Source: Dyadobacter fanqingshengii
Lineage (GTDB): Bacteria > Bacteroidota > Bacteroidia > Cytophagales > Spirosomataceae
Length of the DNA stretch: 64,000 bases
Direction of reading: 5' to 3'
Assembly (NCBI RefSeq): GCF_023822005.2
Contig: NZ_CP098806.1
Span: forward strand, 806,001-870,000
Shown: positions 51,501 to 59,241 of the stretch, piece after piece
Position numbering within the stretch: the first letter of the stretch is position 1
How the letters are laid out: every line of letters starts with the position of its first letter
Notes under the pieces: generated by a model
Databases searched by the model: none
The model's input: the letters and a program-made list of their open reading frames with translations, nothing else
Told to the model about the DNA's origin: nothing
Program-made: the position numbers and the translations under genes

Positions 51501-52636
51501 AACTCGCCTGATTCTGTTTGGGCAAAAGACGTAACAAATGGTGCGCTCAAACCGTAAGGATCATTCACATCCGACCGCTTCAAGCCGAAAATCGCCAGAT
51601 TTTTATCATACTTATTGACGCCGCCCTTGTAAGTGCCGAGCCAGCAAATGCCTTGATTATCAAACAGGATGCTCCGCACCGATTTGTTGCTTAAACTAAA
51701 CTGCGTCCGTGCATCCGGGCCGTAGCGCGTAATGTTGCCGTTTTGGGTATCGAGCCTGTTTAGGCCCGCATCAGTACAAATCCACAAGTGCCGGTCATTT
51801 TCGAAGGTAACCGCAAACACCATATTGGTGCTTAGGGAATTCTTGTCATTGGGTTCATATTTAAAATGTTTGAGGATCTGTCCATCTGCATTCAACTTGA
51901 ACACCCCGCTGAATGTGCCAGCCCAAATGTTCCCTTCGCGGTCTTCCACTATGGACTTTACAGTTCGTGCACCCGCTTCGTCGGGCAACGATTGCAGGTA
52001 ATTGATATATTCTTCACTTTTATCGTCCGGATCAATTTTGAACAGCCCGTTTCTGGCTCCGATCCAAACCCTTTTTTTGTTAGCTATCACAATGCTCAGG
52101 ATCATTCCTTTTGAAATCTGATCAGGCATGTTGGGTCTGGATGCAAATGTGCTGATCTGATGGCTTTCCGGGTCTACATTGATTAACCCCGCTGTTGTCC
52201 CAACCCAGAGTTTTCCCGTGGCATCGCTCGTAATGCTGGTCACGCTGTGCGGGCTGGGAAAGCTTTCAAAAGAATCTTTTCTTCGGTTATAAAGGTGCAG
52301 CCCGCCTTCGATTGTGCCGACCCAGATCCGTCCTTTGCGATCCTGATGCAAGCAGGAAATGTCATTGGATTTTAGCGAGGTGGAATCCTGCTTATTGTGA
52401 CGGTACACCATCACATCTGTGCCATCAAACCTGCTCAATCCATCGTCCGTTCCAAACCACATGAATCCGTACTGATCTTTCAAAATCGCAGTCACCGTGT
52501 TGGACGACAGTCCGTCCGTTGAGGTCAGCGATGTGAATTTGGGTTCAGCAGGCTGCGCCCATGCAGCCAATGTCGCTGCACAGCATGCAATCACCAGGCA
52601 GACTAAACGGAATGTGAGCAAAATCTCTGAACGCAT
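48545..52636 (-). CDS. Hybrid two-component system regulator (HTCS) of a polysaccharide locus
   Basis: A 1363-residue one-protein two-component system. After a signal peptide (to about AAWAQ) come two seven-bladed reporter propellers in about residues 30-700 (repeats like ILKDQYGFMWFGTDDGLSRF). Next are a Y_Y_Y domain (YKQNFSIGFAALDYTNPKQM, SPGEYVFEVQASG) and one transmembrane helix near 800. The kinase has His858 in LSHEFRTP, with LLSNAFKFTPKGG, DNGIGI and GSGIGLSI. The receiver has Asp1160 in IVSDVAMPEMDG. The C-terminal AraC HTH is SVENLSKHVGMSRGTLYSKV, VSQISYMTGFTAPNYFAKSF. HTCS proteins bind a breakdown oligosaccharide in the periplasm and switch on the adjacent locus; SusC is divergent here. 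Confidence 0.96.
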   Translation of the reverse strand: MRSEILLTFRLVCLVIACCAATLAAWAQPAEPKFTSLTSTDGLSSNTVTAILKDQYGFMWFGTDDGLSRFDGTDVMVYRHNKQDSTSLKSNDISCLHQDRKGRIWVGTIEGGLHLYNRRKDSFESFPSPHSVTSITSDATGKLWVGTTAGLINVDPESHQISTFASRPNMPDQISKGMILSIVIANKKRVWIGARNGLFKIDPDDKSEEYINYLQSLPDEAGARTVKSIVEDREGNIWAGTFSGVFKLNADGQILKHFKYEPNDKNSLSTNMVFAVTFENDRHLWICTDAGLNRLDTQNGNITRYGPDARTQFSLSNKSVRSILFDNQGICWLGTYKGGVNKYDKNLAIFGLKRSDVNDPYGLSAPFVTSFAQTESGELFVGTDGGGLNLYNRQTNLFKKFPINPKNKNAASGLAILTLELGAANELWIGTFQDGLFQFNPKTGSYTQYLRGKDSSTLSNNEIFCLEKDKSGKLWVGTNGGGVNLFDPATKSFTRLHDAGVPAFQRTIPLNGYIRDMHIDNKGKLWIASHGTGIAVFDPITRKSVLLDRQSSDLPGNIVFSLLEDKKGNIWAGTSGEGLALYNPRTKKFITYGAKEGLASNIINKVLEDAQGRIWVSTNQGISYFDLKNKKFINYTSYNGIQDRTFVLGSGIRTADNTLFFGGIAGFNYIDTRSLPNSKRIPPVILKDLKIGNRSITPADSNFIDAHIAVAKTISLDYKQNFSIGFAALDYTNPKQMHYRHRLVGMQSEWNETGLTNFASYTNLSPGEYVFEVQASGDGINWSPQTKSVAVIVKPPFYLTIYAYIFYILTPFAVVYYMRRRGIQKLQRQFKEQQQRTEVERAQELDRMKIKFLTNLSHEFRTPISLILAPVDNLLVKTKSTELHPPVNAIKRNAKRLLNLVDQLLDFKNMQEQEVKLDLKRRDIILFIKDTCDQFSDLSIRKGILFKIESSLDQLAMDFDADKLERVLFNLLSNAFKFTPKGGEVALHVWQQMDLEGKHWLQINISDNGIGIAEDQHEKIFDRFFQSDTDLTVLNQGSGIGLSIVREFVQLHQGKISVNSQPGAGSTFTVELPVAEPLLPVVEQPATAPKTLTDTENGFARSEKANLGDPSNVLIIEDNDEFRHYLKESLMPFYQVIEASSGKEGWQKTLSHHPELIVSDVAMPEMDGIALSQKIKSDKRTKHIPIILLTASTGEQQQLEGLNSGANDYLTKPFNFDILNAKINNLILLNRLLKGVYSRHIQVSGQAPQMESSQEKLLKDMLSYIEENLHTSQLSVENLSKHVGMSRGTLYSKVLEMSGQTPIEFIRSIKLEKAALLLESSDLSVSQISYMTGFTAPNYFAKSFKAKFNMLPTAYKARKSKTP

Positions 52637-52953
52637 GAATGTAATGGGGTTAAATACAGAGGCCAGGACGAAAGTTATCCCAAAAATGCAAGTTTGTCCC
52701 AGAATCAGGCATTTTTTTGGCCCATTTGAACAATTGTATCCTTAATATGAACAAATGTGCTCACAGCACGGTGCCTCGCTGCGCTACTTTTGTCGACAAT
52801 AAATCAAATAATATCTGGAAAAAGTGATGTAGTGATAGTGGGGACAAAAGCCAAAGCTACACCCAAAATAAGTATTGTCAAATTGACACTTTCATTAAAA
52901 CACCAAGATGGCACCATGATTCAATTTAAATTAAACATCAAATCATACACAAA
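52637..52953. other. Divergent intergenic region, HTCS to SusC
   Basis: 317 bases without a gene. It contains the inverted repeat at 52876-52889 and a TACTTTTG -7-like box at 52785-52792 that lacks a matching -33 TTG, as might be expected for an activator-dependent promoter. Nothing else could be assigned. Confidence 0.5.
52876..52889. promoter_or_regulatory. Candidate HTCS binding site, copy 1
   Basis: TGTCAAATTGACAC: TGTCAA and TTGACA form a perfect inverted repeat around one A. It lies 65 bases before the SusC start and matches 13 of 14 bases with the element at 59198-59211 before the GH95 gene of the same locus. Binding by the HTCS AraC domain is inferred. Confidence 0.55.
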
Positions 52954-55900
52954 ATGCATGAACGTTTATTAACCAATAAGTTGGCCAGGATACTGGGTTT
53001 TTCAGGCCTTCCCATTTTGCTGCTCGGAGGCGTTTCGATAGATGCCATTGCCAGCAATGCTGCTCGGGCAGACTATGCCACCAGGCAGCGGTCGGCACCA
53101 GCGGCTGACATTGAAGTTACTGGAAAAGTGACCGGACCCGACGGCGAAGCGCTTCCCGGCGCCAATGTGCTCATCAAATCGACCACAAGAGGCACCAGCG
53201 CGGATCAGGATGGAAATTTCAGATTGTCTGTTCAGGATGCCGATGCGGTTCTGGTGTTTTCGCTGGTTGGTTACGCGCCCAAGGAAGTTGTTGTGGGCAC
53301 GCAGCAGATTATCAATGTAACATTGGCCGTCGATAACAAGACGCTGGAAGAAGTGGTTGTGGTAGGTTACGGCGTACAGCGGAAGCGGGACGTGACGGGC
53401 TCTGTAGTTTCGGTGAGTGAAAGCACATTAAAAGAAGTGCCTGCGCCAAATTTGGTGAATCAGTTGAAAGGCCGTGCGGCCGGGGTTTCGATCATTAGTA
53501 ATGGCAGCACGCCCGGTTCGCAGGGACAAATCAGGATCCGCGGAAACCGGACATTAACCACCAGTTCAGGGTCCAGCGACGGTCTTGACGGTCCGTTAGT
53601 TGTGGTTGATGGGATTCCTTTTGGTGGTTTGAACGACATTAACCCGGATGATATTCTAAGTCTGGAAGTTTTGAAAGATGCTTCTGCAACAGCTATTTAC
53701 GGTTCGCGGGGAGCAGGCGGGGTAATCCTGGTTACCACCAAAAGAGGGAAAATAGGCAAGCCAGTATTCAGTTATGACGGCTATCACGGACAAACGCAGG
53801 TGATGGGCAAGTTCAATGTCATGAATGGCCAGGAATACGCACAGTTCAAAGCCGATGCAGCCAAATACAACCGGACCGCTCCCGGAACATCAGGATATTT
53901 GCTTACTCAAAAAGAGCAGGAAGCGCTCGATAACGGCGTGTCCACAGACTGGCAGGACCTGATTTACAAACCAGGCTTTATGACCAACCATCAACTGGGA
54001 CTGCAAGGTGGGGTTGAAAACACGCAATATTCGCTCGGATTGGGCTATTTTAATGAGACAGGCATTATTCCAAACCAGAGTTTCCAGCGTTTCAATATCC
54101 GGGCAACCATTGATCAAAAGATCGGGAAAAATGTTAAAATCGGCCTCAATACGCTAAATACGCTGTCTTATACGGATACACCCGGCGGCGGCGGTGTGCC
54201 CGGCGGACTAGTGCGCCTTACGCCACTCGCATCTCCTTATAATGCGGATGGAACGGTCAATATATTTCCCTCGGAAGGTTCCATCGATGCAGCTGGCGTC
54301 AGTCCGCTGACGATCATGACGAAGAAAGAATCAGCTTTGGGACGCACACGTTCGATACGCACATTCAACAGCCTGTATGCGGAGGTGAATATTTTACCAG
54401 GCCTGAAATATCGTTTCAATGCAGGTCTCAATTTCAGCCAGTCCAATTACAATGGTTACAATGGCCCGCTGACCTATTTCAACACAGCAACAACCCAGGC
54501 CGGATCCACGGCCGAGATCAGTAACACCGAATATTGGGATGTGAACCTGCAACATTTGCTTTATTTCGACAAAACATTTGCAGACAAGCATAAACTCGGT
54601 TTCACAGCGCTGTACGAATACACAAAAAACCACTCGCTGGGCAGCCGCTTCACCGTAACAGGTGTGCCTGCGGATTATATCAAAACTTCTAATTTCTCAC
54701 TGGCAGCAGGACAGCCGGTCGCAACTTCGGATTTCGGGAACTCGTTCTCGGAAACCGGGCTGCTATCCTATATGGGAAGGCTTAATTACAGCTATGCTGA
54801 TAAATATTTGCTGACATTGACATTGCGCCGCGATGGTTCCTCAACATTGTCTCCGGCCAACCAGTATTTCAATTATCCTGCGATAGGTCTGGGCTGGAAT
54901 GTGGTGGAAGAAGGTTTTATGAAATCGGCCACATTCATTTCTAATTTAAAACTGCGCGGCGGCTGGGGGATATCAGGGAACCGGAATGTAGGCGCTTATT
55001 CGACATTGGGCGCATTATCTGCGGGCTATTACAACTTCGGATTGGGCACAGCCGGGCAGCAATTGGCTTACACAGTGACCAGTTTGCCTTCCAGTGACCT
55101 GAGCTGGCAATCGACTTCGCAGGTGGACATCGGGATTGATTTTGGTTTGTTCAGTAATCGCATTACAGGTTCAGTCGACTGGTATCACCAGAAAACCAAA
55201 GACATTCTTTTATCCGTGCCACTTCCTCCGAGCAACGGAGCCGGTTCTACGCTGAAAAACTTGGGTAAAACAGAAGGCAAGGGATTGGAAGTTGCAGCCA
55301 GTTTTGAGATTGTCAGAAAGCCAAAAGGCTTCAATTGGAGCATTGATGCAACTTATTTTTTTAACAGAGAAAAAATCACACAGCTGACCACGCCGGATGA
55401 AAAATCCAACCTCGGTGCGGGATGGTTTGTCGGACAGCCGCTCTCAGTCATTTTTGATTACAAAAAACTAGGCATCTGGCAGACCAGCGACGCAGAAAAC
55501 GGAACATTGGCCCAGCAAACTTCACCCGTTCAATTTGCAGGACAAATCAGGGTGGAAGATTTAAACGGGGACGGAAAAATCGACGCCAATGACCGCCAGA
55601 TCCTGGGCAATTTCCAGCCTAAATGGGAGGGTGGATTGACGAGCCGTTTTAGTTTCAAAAACTTCGACGCATCTGTCGTGACCTATGCGAGAATGGGCAT
55701 GAAAGTGCTTGTGCCGTATCTGACGGGTAACTCCACAGGTTCAGGAGGTTTTGCATTCTTTAATCAAAGCCGCGTAAACCAGGTGAAAGTCGATTACTGG
55801 ACCGACACCAATCCAACCAATAATTTCCCAGCGCCCGACGCGAGCGGCGCTGTGGCAAACTTCGGTTCGACATTGGGTTACTATGACGGTTCTTTTATCA

Positions 55901-56190
55901 AATGCAGGAGCATTAACCTCGGCTACACATTTGAGAGCAATGTGATTAAAAAGATCGGCGCTGCTTCGGCCCGGATTTACGTCAACCTGACCAACCCATT
56001 CATTATCTATTCTCCATTGGTGAAAGACGATCTGGCTGTTGATCCCGAAGGAAACAGCTACGCAACGGGCCAATCGACGCTGAACCCGCAAGGTGCCAGC
56101 GACCGCGGCGCACCGGAACGTCAGATTTCGGTAAACCTGAACTCTCCGCCGGTAAGACAATTCACTGTGGGCGTCAACCTTAAATTCTAA
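52954..56190 (+). CDS. SusC/RagA family TonB-linked outer membrane protein (locus 3)
   Basis: A 1078-residue outer-membrane glycan transporter. An N-terminal hydrophobic signal (GFSGLPILLLGGVSIDAIAS) precedes the carboxypeptidase-like domain (IEVTGKVTGPDGEALPGANV to VLVFSLVGY) and LEEVVVVGYGVQRKRDV. The plug has IRIRGNRTLTTSSG, PLVVVDGIPFGG and SLEVLKDASATAIYGSRGAG. The barrel ends QFTVGVNLKF. It is divergent from the HTCS gene and seven bases ahead of SusD. The GH43 and GH95 enzymes suggest cargo with arabinose/xylose and fucose or L-galactose side groups. Confidence 0.96.
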   Translation: MHERLLTNKLARILGFSGLPILLLGGVSIDAIASNAARADYATRQRSAPAADIEVTGKVTGPDGEALPGANVLIKSTTRGTSADQDGNFRLSVQDADAVLVFSLVGYAPKEVVVGTQQIINVTLAVDNKTLEEVVVVGYGVQRKRDVTGSVVSVSESTLKEVPAPNLVNQLKGRAAGVSIISNGSTPGSQGQIRIRGNRTLTTSSGSSDGLDGPLVVVDGIPFGGLNDINPDDILSLEVLKDASATAIYGSRGAGGVILVTTKRGKIGKPVFSYDGYHGQTQVMGKFNVMNGQEYAQFKADAAKYNRTAPGTSGYLLTQKEQEALDNGVSTDWQDLIYKPGFMTNHQLGLQGGVENTQYSLGLGYFNETGIIPNQSFQRFNIRATIDQKIGKNVKIGLNTLNTLSYTDTPGGGGVPGGLVRLTPLASPYNADGTVNIFPSEGSIDAAGVSPLTIMTKKESALGRTRSIRTFNSLYAEVNILPGLKYRFNAGLNFSQSNYNGYNGPLTYFNTATTQAGSTAEISNTEYWDVNLQHLLYFDKTFADKHKLGFTALYEYTKNHSLGSRFTVTGVPADYIKTSNFSLAAGQPVATSDFGNSFSETGLLSYMGRLNYSYADKYLLTLTLRRDGSSTLSPANQYFNYPAIGLGWNVVEEGFMKSATFISNLKLRGGWGISGNRNVGAYSTLGALSAGYYNFGLGTAGQQLAYTVTSLPSSDLSWQSTSQVDIGIDFGLFSNRITGSVDWYHQKTKDILLSVPLPPSNGAGSTLKNLGKTEGKGLEVAASFEIVRKPKGFNWSIDATYFFNREKITQLTTPDEKSNLGAGWFVGQPLSVIFDYKKLGIWQTSDAENGTLAQQTSPVQFAGQIRVEDLNGDGKIDANDRQILGNFQPKWEGGLTSRFSFKNFDASVVTYARMGMKVLVPYLTGNSTGSGGFAFFNQSRVNQVKVDYWTDTNPTNNFPAPDASGAVANFGSTLGYYDGSFIKCRSINLGYTFESNVIKKIGAASARIYVNLTNPFIIYSPLVKDDLAVDPEGNSYATGQSTLNPQGASDRGAPERQISVNLNSPPVRQFTVGVNLKF

Positions 56191-56197
56191 TCCGACT

Positions 56198-58012
56198 ATG
56201 AAATCCATAAAAACGCTGATCACCGCAGCCCTGATCGCTTCTTTCAGCACAGGTTGCGAAAAAGTGCTCGAAGAGCATCCCCAATCCCAGATCGTTCCAT
56301 CTTATTTCAACAGCCCCTCGGGCGTCCTCGGCGGCATTGCCGGGGTTTACAACGACATCCGCGGCCAGTGGGGAACCGAAGGTTTCACCGTGGAAATGCA
56401 GGCCGGGACTGATGAGTTTATTCAGGGTGTAAATGCCGGTGGAGGCTCCGCTTACACTTACAATGGTCTCAACAGCAGCAACTTTGGCGCTGCATGGGGC
56501 GTTGCATTTCAGGACATTAATACATTAAATGGTGTCCTTCAATACGGCGCGACCATTGATTTGCCGGAAGCAACGCGGAAGCAATATCTGGCGCAGGCGA
56601 AGTTTTTGAGGGCATTCTGGTATTTTTATCTTGTTCAAACCTGGGGCGACGTGCCACTGCACACGGAGTTTATAACCGTGCCTTCGCAAGCCGCGTCCCG
56701 CCAGCCGGCAGCAGATGTTTACGCGCTCATTATCCAGGATTTAACAGAAGCTGCGGCCGATCTGCCTAACCAACCCACGGCGCCATTCCTGGGCAAAGCG
56801 GCAACAAAACCAGTGGCGCAACTCCTGCTCGCCAAAGCATACCTGACGCGCGGATGGCTGAATAACACGGCCGCAGATTTTACCCAGGCCGCAACTATTT
56901 GCGACGACATTATTGCCAAAAAAGCAGATTATGGCCTTGATTTATGGCAGGATTACGGCGATGCATTTGTGCCCGCTAATGATTATGGTAAAGAAACCAT
57001 GTTCGTAAGCGACCACGTGCTGGATCCGAAATACGGCTACTATCAGGTCGGCGGTCAGGCTGGGGGAGGCGCGGCGCAAAATCTGAGCCCTTGGTTTACC
57101 AATTGGAATTATCCGAACAATAGCGGAATCAATTCAATCAAAAATGCAGCAGGCGCTTTTGTCAACAATGGAACATCGGGCATGATCCGGGATTCGTATT
57201 ACGGCCGTCCATATGTGCGGATGCGTCCGAATTCAGATAAAATAGCCACTGGGCCACGTGCTGGCAAGAACTACTTTCTGGATCAGGCATTTACGAACCG
57301 CAATGTGGATTCGCGTTATGCCAATTCGTTTTACACGGTTTATATTTCAAATACTGCGGTTACCAACCAGGCGAGTGCGGCCAACAACTTACGGGGGATC
57401 ACTTACACGACCGTTCCGGGTGCGGATACTGCCGTTTGGTTGCCGGATTACGAAGTGCCTGGCGCGCCGCAATTTGTTGGCAAAAGACCATTCAAGGGCA
57501 TCGTAGTGCCGCCAAGTCTTTGGAACAATGGTATTTTCCCGGCATTGAAAAAATACATGGACCCAAGTCGTGGCGCGAATTTCAATGATCCTTCCACGCG
57601 GCCAGCCGTTCTATATCGCTTTTCGGATGTGTACATGACGGGCGCTGAGGCCTATTTTAAAGCTGGGAACAACGCAAAAGCGGCAGCATTGATCAATGTG
57701 GTAAGGCAACGCGCAGCATTCAAAAAAACCAACTCCACCGCAGAAAATGCCGCTGCCGCTACGGTTTTAACCATCACCGCCGCGCAAGTAACATTGGATT
57801 TCATCCTCGACGAGCGCAGCCGCGAATTCTTTGGAGAATGGCAGCGGTGGCATGATCTTGTACGGACGCGTTCGCTCGTACGTCGGGTGCAGGAGTGGAA
57901 TCAGGAAGCCGCGCCGTATGTGAAGGAATTTAATATGCTTCGCCCCATTCCCCAAACACAGATCGACAGGGTGGTGGATGGACCGAAATTCCCTCAAAAT
58001 TCCGGATATTGA
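56198..58012 (+). CDS. RagB/SusD family outer membrane lipoprotein (locus 3)
   Basis: A 604-residue glycan-binding lipoprotein. Lipobox FSTGC (Cys about 20), then EKVLEEHPQSQIVPSYFNS. The TPR core has RKQYLAQAKFLRAFWYFYLV and QTWGDVPLHTEF; the C-terminal part has RFSDVYMTGAEAYFKAGN and ILDERSREFFGEWQRWHDLV, RTRSL, ending LRPIPQTQIDRV. It partners the preceding SusC (7-base gap), and the GH43 gene begins about 15 bases after its stop. Confidence 0.95.
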   Translation: MKSIKTLITAALIASFSTGCEKVLEEHPQSQIVPSYFNSPSGVLGGIAGVYNDIRGQWGTEGFTVEMQAGTDEFIQGVNAGGGSAYTYNGLNSSNFGAAWGVAFQDINTLNGVLQYGATIDLPEATRKQYLAQAKFLRAFWYFYLVQTWGDVPLHTEFITVPSQAASRQPAADVYALIIQDLTEAAADLPNQPTAPFLGKAATKPVAQLLLAKAYLTRGWLNNTAADFTQAATICDDIIAKKADYGLDLWQDYGDAFVPANDYGKETMFVSDHVLDPKYGYYQVGGQAGGGAAQNLSPWFTNWNYPNNSGINSIKNAAGAFVNNGTSGMIRDSYYGRPYVRMRPNSDKIATGPRAGKNYFLDQAFTNRNVDSRYANSFYTVYISNTAVTNQASAANNLRGITYTTVPGADTAVWLPDYEVPGAPQFVGKRPFKGIVVPPSLWNNGIFPALKKYMDPSRGANFNDPSTRPAVLYRFSDVYMTGAEAYFKAGNNAKAAALINVVRQRAAFKKTNSTAENAAAATVLTITAAQVTLDFILDERSREFFGEWQRWHDLVRTRSLVRRVQEWNQEAAPYVKEFNMLRPIPQTQIDRVVDGPKFPQNSGY

Positions 58013-58026
58013 TACAAAAAATTCAA

Positions 58027-59082
58027 ATGATGATAAATCGAAACTTACTAGCAGGAATATCGGCATCAGTGCTGGCGTTTGGTTTGGGTGCTCAAAATGG
58101 CCTTTGCCAGGGAACCAACATAAAACCATTGGTAACCGACTTGTACACCGCTGACCCGTCGGCCCACGTTTTCAATGGAAAAATCTACATTTATCCATCA
58201 CACGACATTGAGGCCGATGTGCCGCAGGATGATGAAGGCGGGCACTTTCAAATGCGGGATTACCATGTTTATTCAATGGATAAGATCGGCGGAAAGGTAA
58301 CCGATCACGGCGTGGCGCTGGATGTGAAAGATGTGCCCTGGGCTGACAAACAAATGTGGGCACCCGACGCAGCATTTAAAAACGGCACTTACTTTCTTTA
58401 TTTTCCTGTAAAAGACAAGGAAGGCGTGTTCCGCATGGGTGTAGCAACAAGCAAATCACCCACGGGGCCTTTCAAGGCCGAGGCTGAGCCGATGAAAGGC
58501 AGTTACAGCATTGATCCCGCCGTTTTTACGGATACAGATGGCAAGAGTTATATGTATTTGGGCGGCATCTGGGGCGGTCAGTTGCAACGTTGGCATACAG
58601 GAACTTATGACAAAACATTAATGACCGACCTGGGTAAAGGGCATGAAAACGAGCCTGCATTAAGTGCCAAAGTGGCGGTGATGAGCGATGATATGCTGTC
58701 ATTTTCCGAGCCATTGAAAGACGTCCGGATCCTGGATGAAAACGGCAAGCCAATCCTGGCATCCGATACGAAACGCCGGTTTTTTGAAGGCGCCTGGATG
58801 CATAAGTTTAATGGTAAATATTATTTCTCTTATTCCACCGGGGACACGCATTTGCTGTGCTATGCCGAAGGCACTTCGCCTTACGGGCCTTTCACTTATA
58901 AAGGCGTGATCATGAACCCTGTAGAAGGCTGGACAACGCATCATTCGATTGTAGAAGTGGAAGGCAAGTGGTATATTTTTTATCATGATGCAGCACTCTC
59001 CGGGAAGACGCATTTGCGTAATGTAAAGGTGAGGGAATTGCTGCGTGACAGCAACGGCAATATCAAAACGATCATTCCTTAG
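58027..59082 (+). CDS. GH43 family glycoside hydrolase (locus 3, first)
   Basis: A 351-residue exported five-bladed propeller enzyme (signal to about LCQG). GH43 members are inverting arabinofuranosidases, xylosidases or galactosidases. The three catalytic carboxylates appear in YTADPSAHVFNGKIYIYPSH (base Asp), SIDPAVFTDTDGKSYMYLGG (Asp) and RRFFEGAWMHKFNGKYY (acid Glu). It is a single-domain form. ATG 58027 or 58030 is preferred; an upstream TTG overlapping the SusD stop gives a worse signal peptide. It closes the SusC/SusD/GH43 operon, as a strong terminator follows. Confidence 0.9.
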   Translation: MMINRNLLAGISASVLAFGLGAQNGLCQGTNIKPLVTDLYTADPSAHVFNGKIYIYPSHDIEADVPQDDEGGHFQMRDYHVYSMDKIGGKVTDHGVALDVKDVPWADKQMWAPDAAFKNGTYFLYFPVKDKEGVFRMGVATSKSPTGPFKAEAEPMKGSYSIDPAVFTDTDGKSYMYLGGIWGGQLQRWHTGTYDKTLMTDLGKGHENEPALSAKVAVMSDDMLSFSEPLKDVRILDENGKPILASDTKRRFFEGAWMHKFNGKYYFSYSTGDTHLLCYAEGTSPYGPFTYKGVIMNPVEGWTTHHSIVEVEGKWYIFYHDAALSGKTHLRNVKVRELLRDSNGNIKTIIP

Positions 59083-59086
59083 CATA

Positions 59087-59133
59087 AAAAACTACGTTAC
59101 AGCATGCATATCTGCTGCTGTAACGTAGTTTTT
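59087..59133. terminator. Strong bidirectional-type terminator after GH43
   Basis: A perfect 18-bp stem (AAAAACTACGTTACAGCA against its complement) surrounds an 11-base loop. The A-rich left arm and T-rich right arm give a U-run in either direction. Confidence 0.9.
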
Positions 59134-59150
59134 ATCCTTTAATCAAGAAA

Positions 59151-59158
59151 TAATTTTG
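59151..59158 (+). promoter_or_regulatory. Possible -7 box for the GH95/GH43 operon
   Basis: TAATTTTG fits TAnnTTTG. It lies just after the terminator and 84 bases before the GH95 start. No TTG is found at -33. If real, the inverted repeat at 59197-59211 would lie downstream of the start of transcription. Confidence 0.3.
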
Positions 59159-59196
59159 TTTTATCTAAAAAACCTCATACCATTGTATTTATTAAA

Positions 59197-59211
59197 GTGT
59201 CATATTGACAC
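59197..59211. promoter_or_regulatory. Candidate HTCS binding site, copy 2
   Basis: GTGTCATATTGACAC: GTGTCA and TGACAC form a perfect inverted repeat around TAT. TGTCATATTGACAC matches the element before SusC at 13 of 14 bases. It ends 30 bases before the GH95 start. Confidence 0.55.
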
Positions 59212-59241
59212 ATTAATAGCAATTCAAATTTCAGTCTTGAT

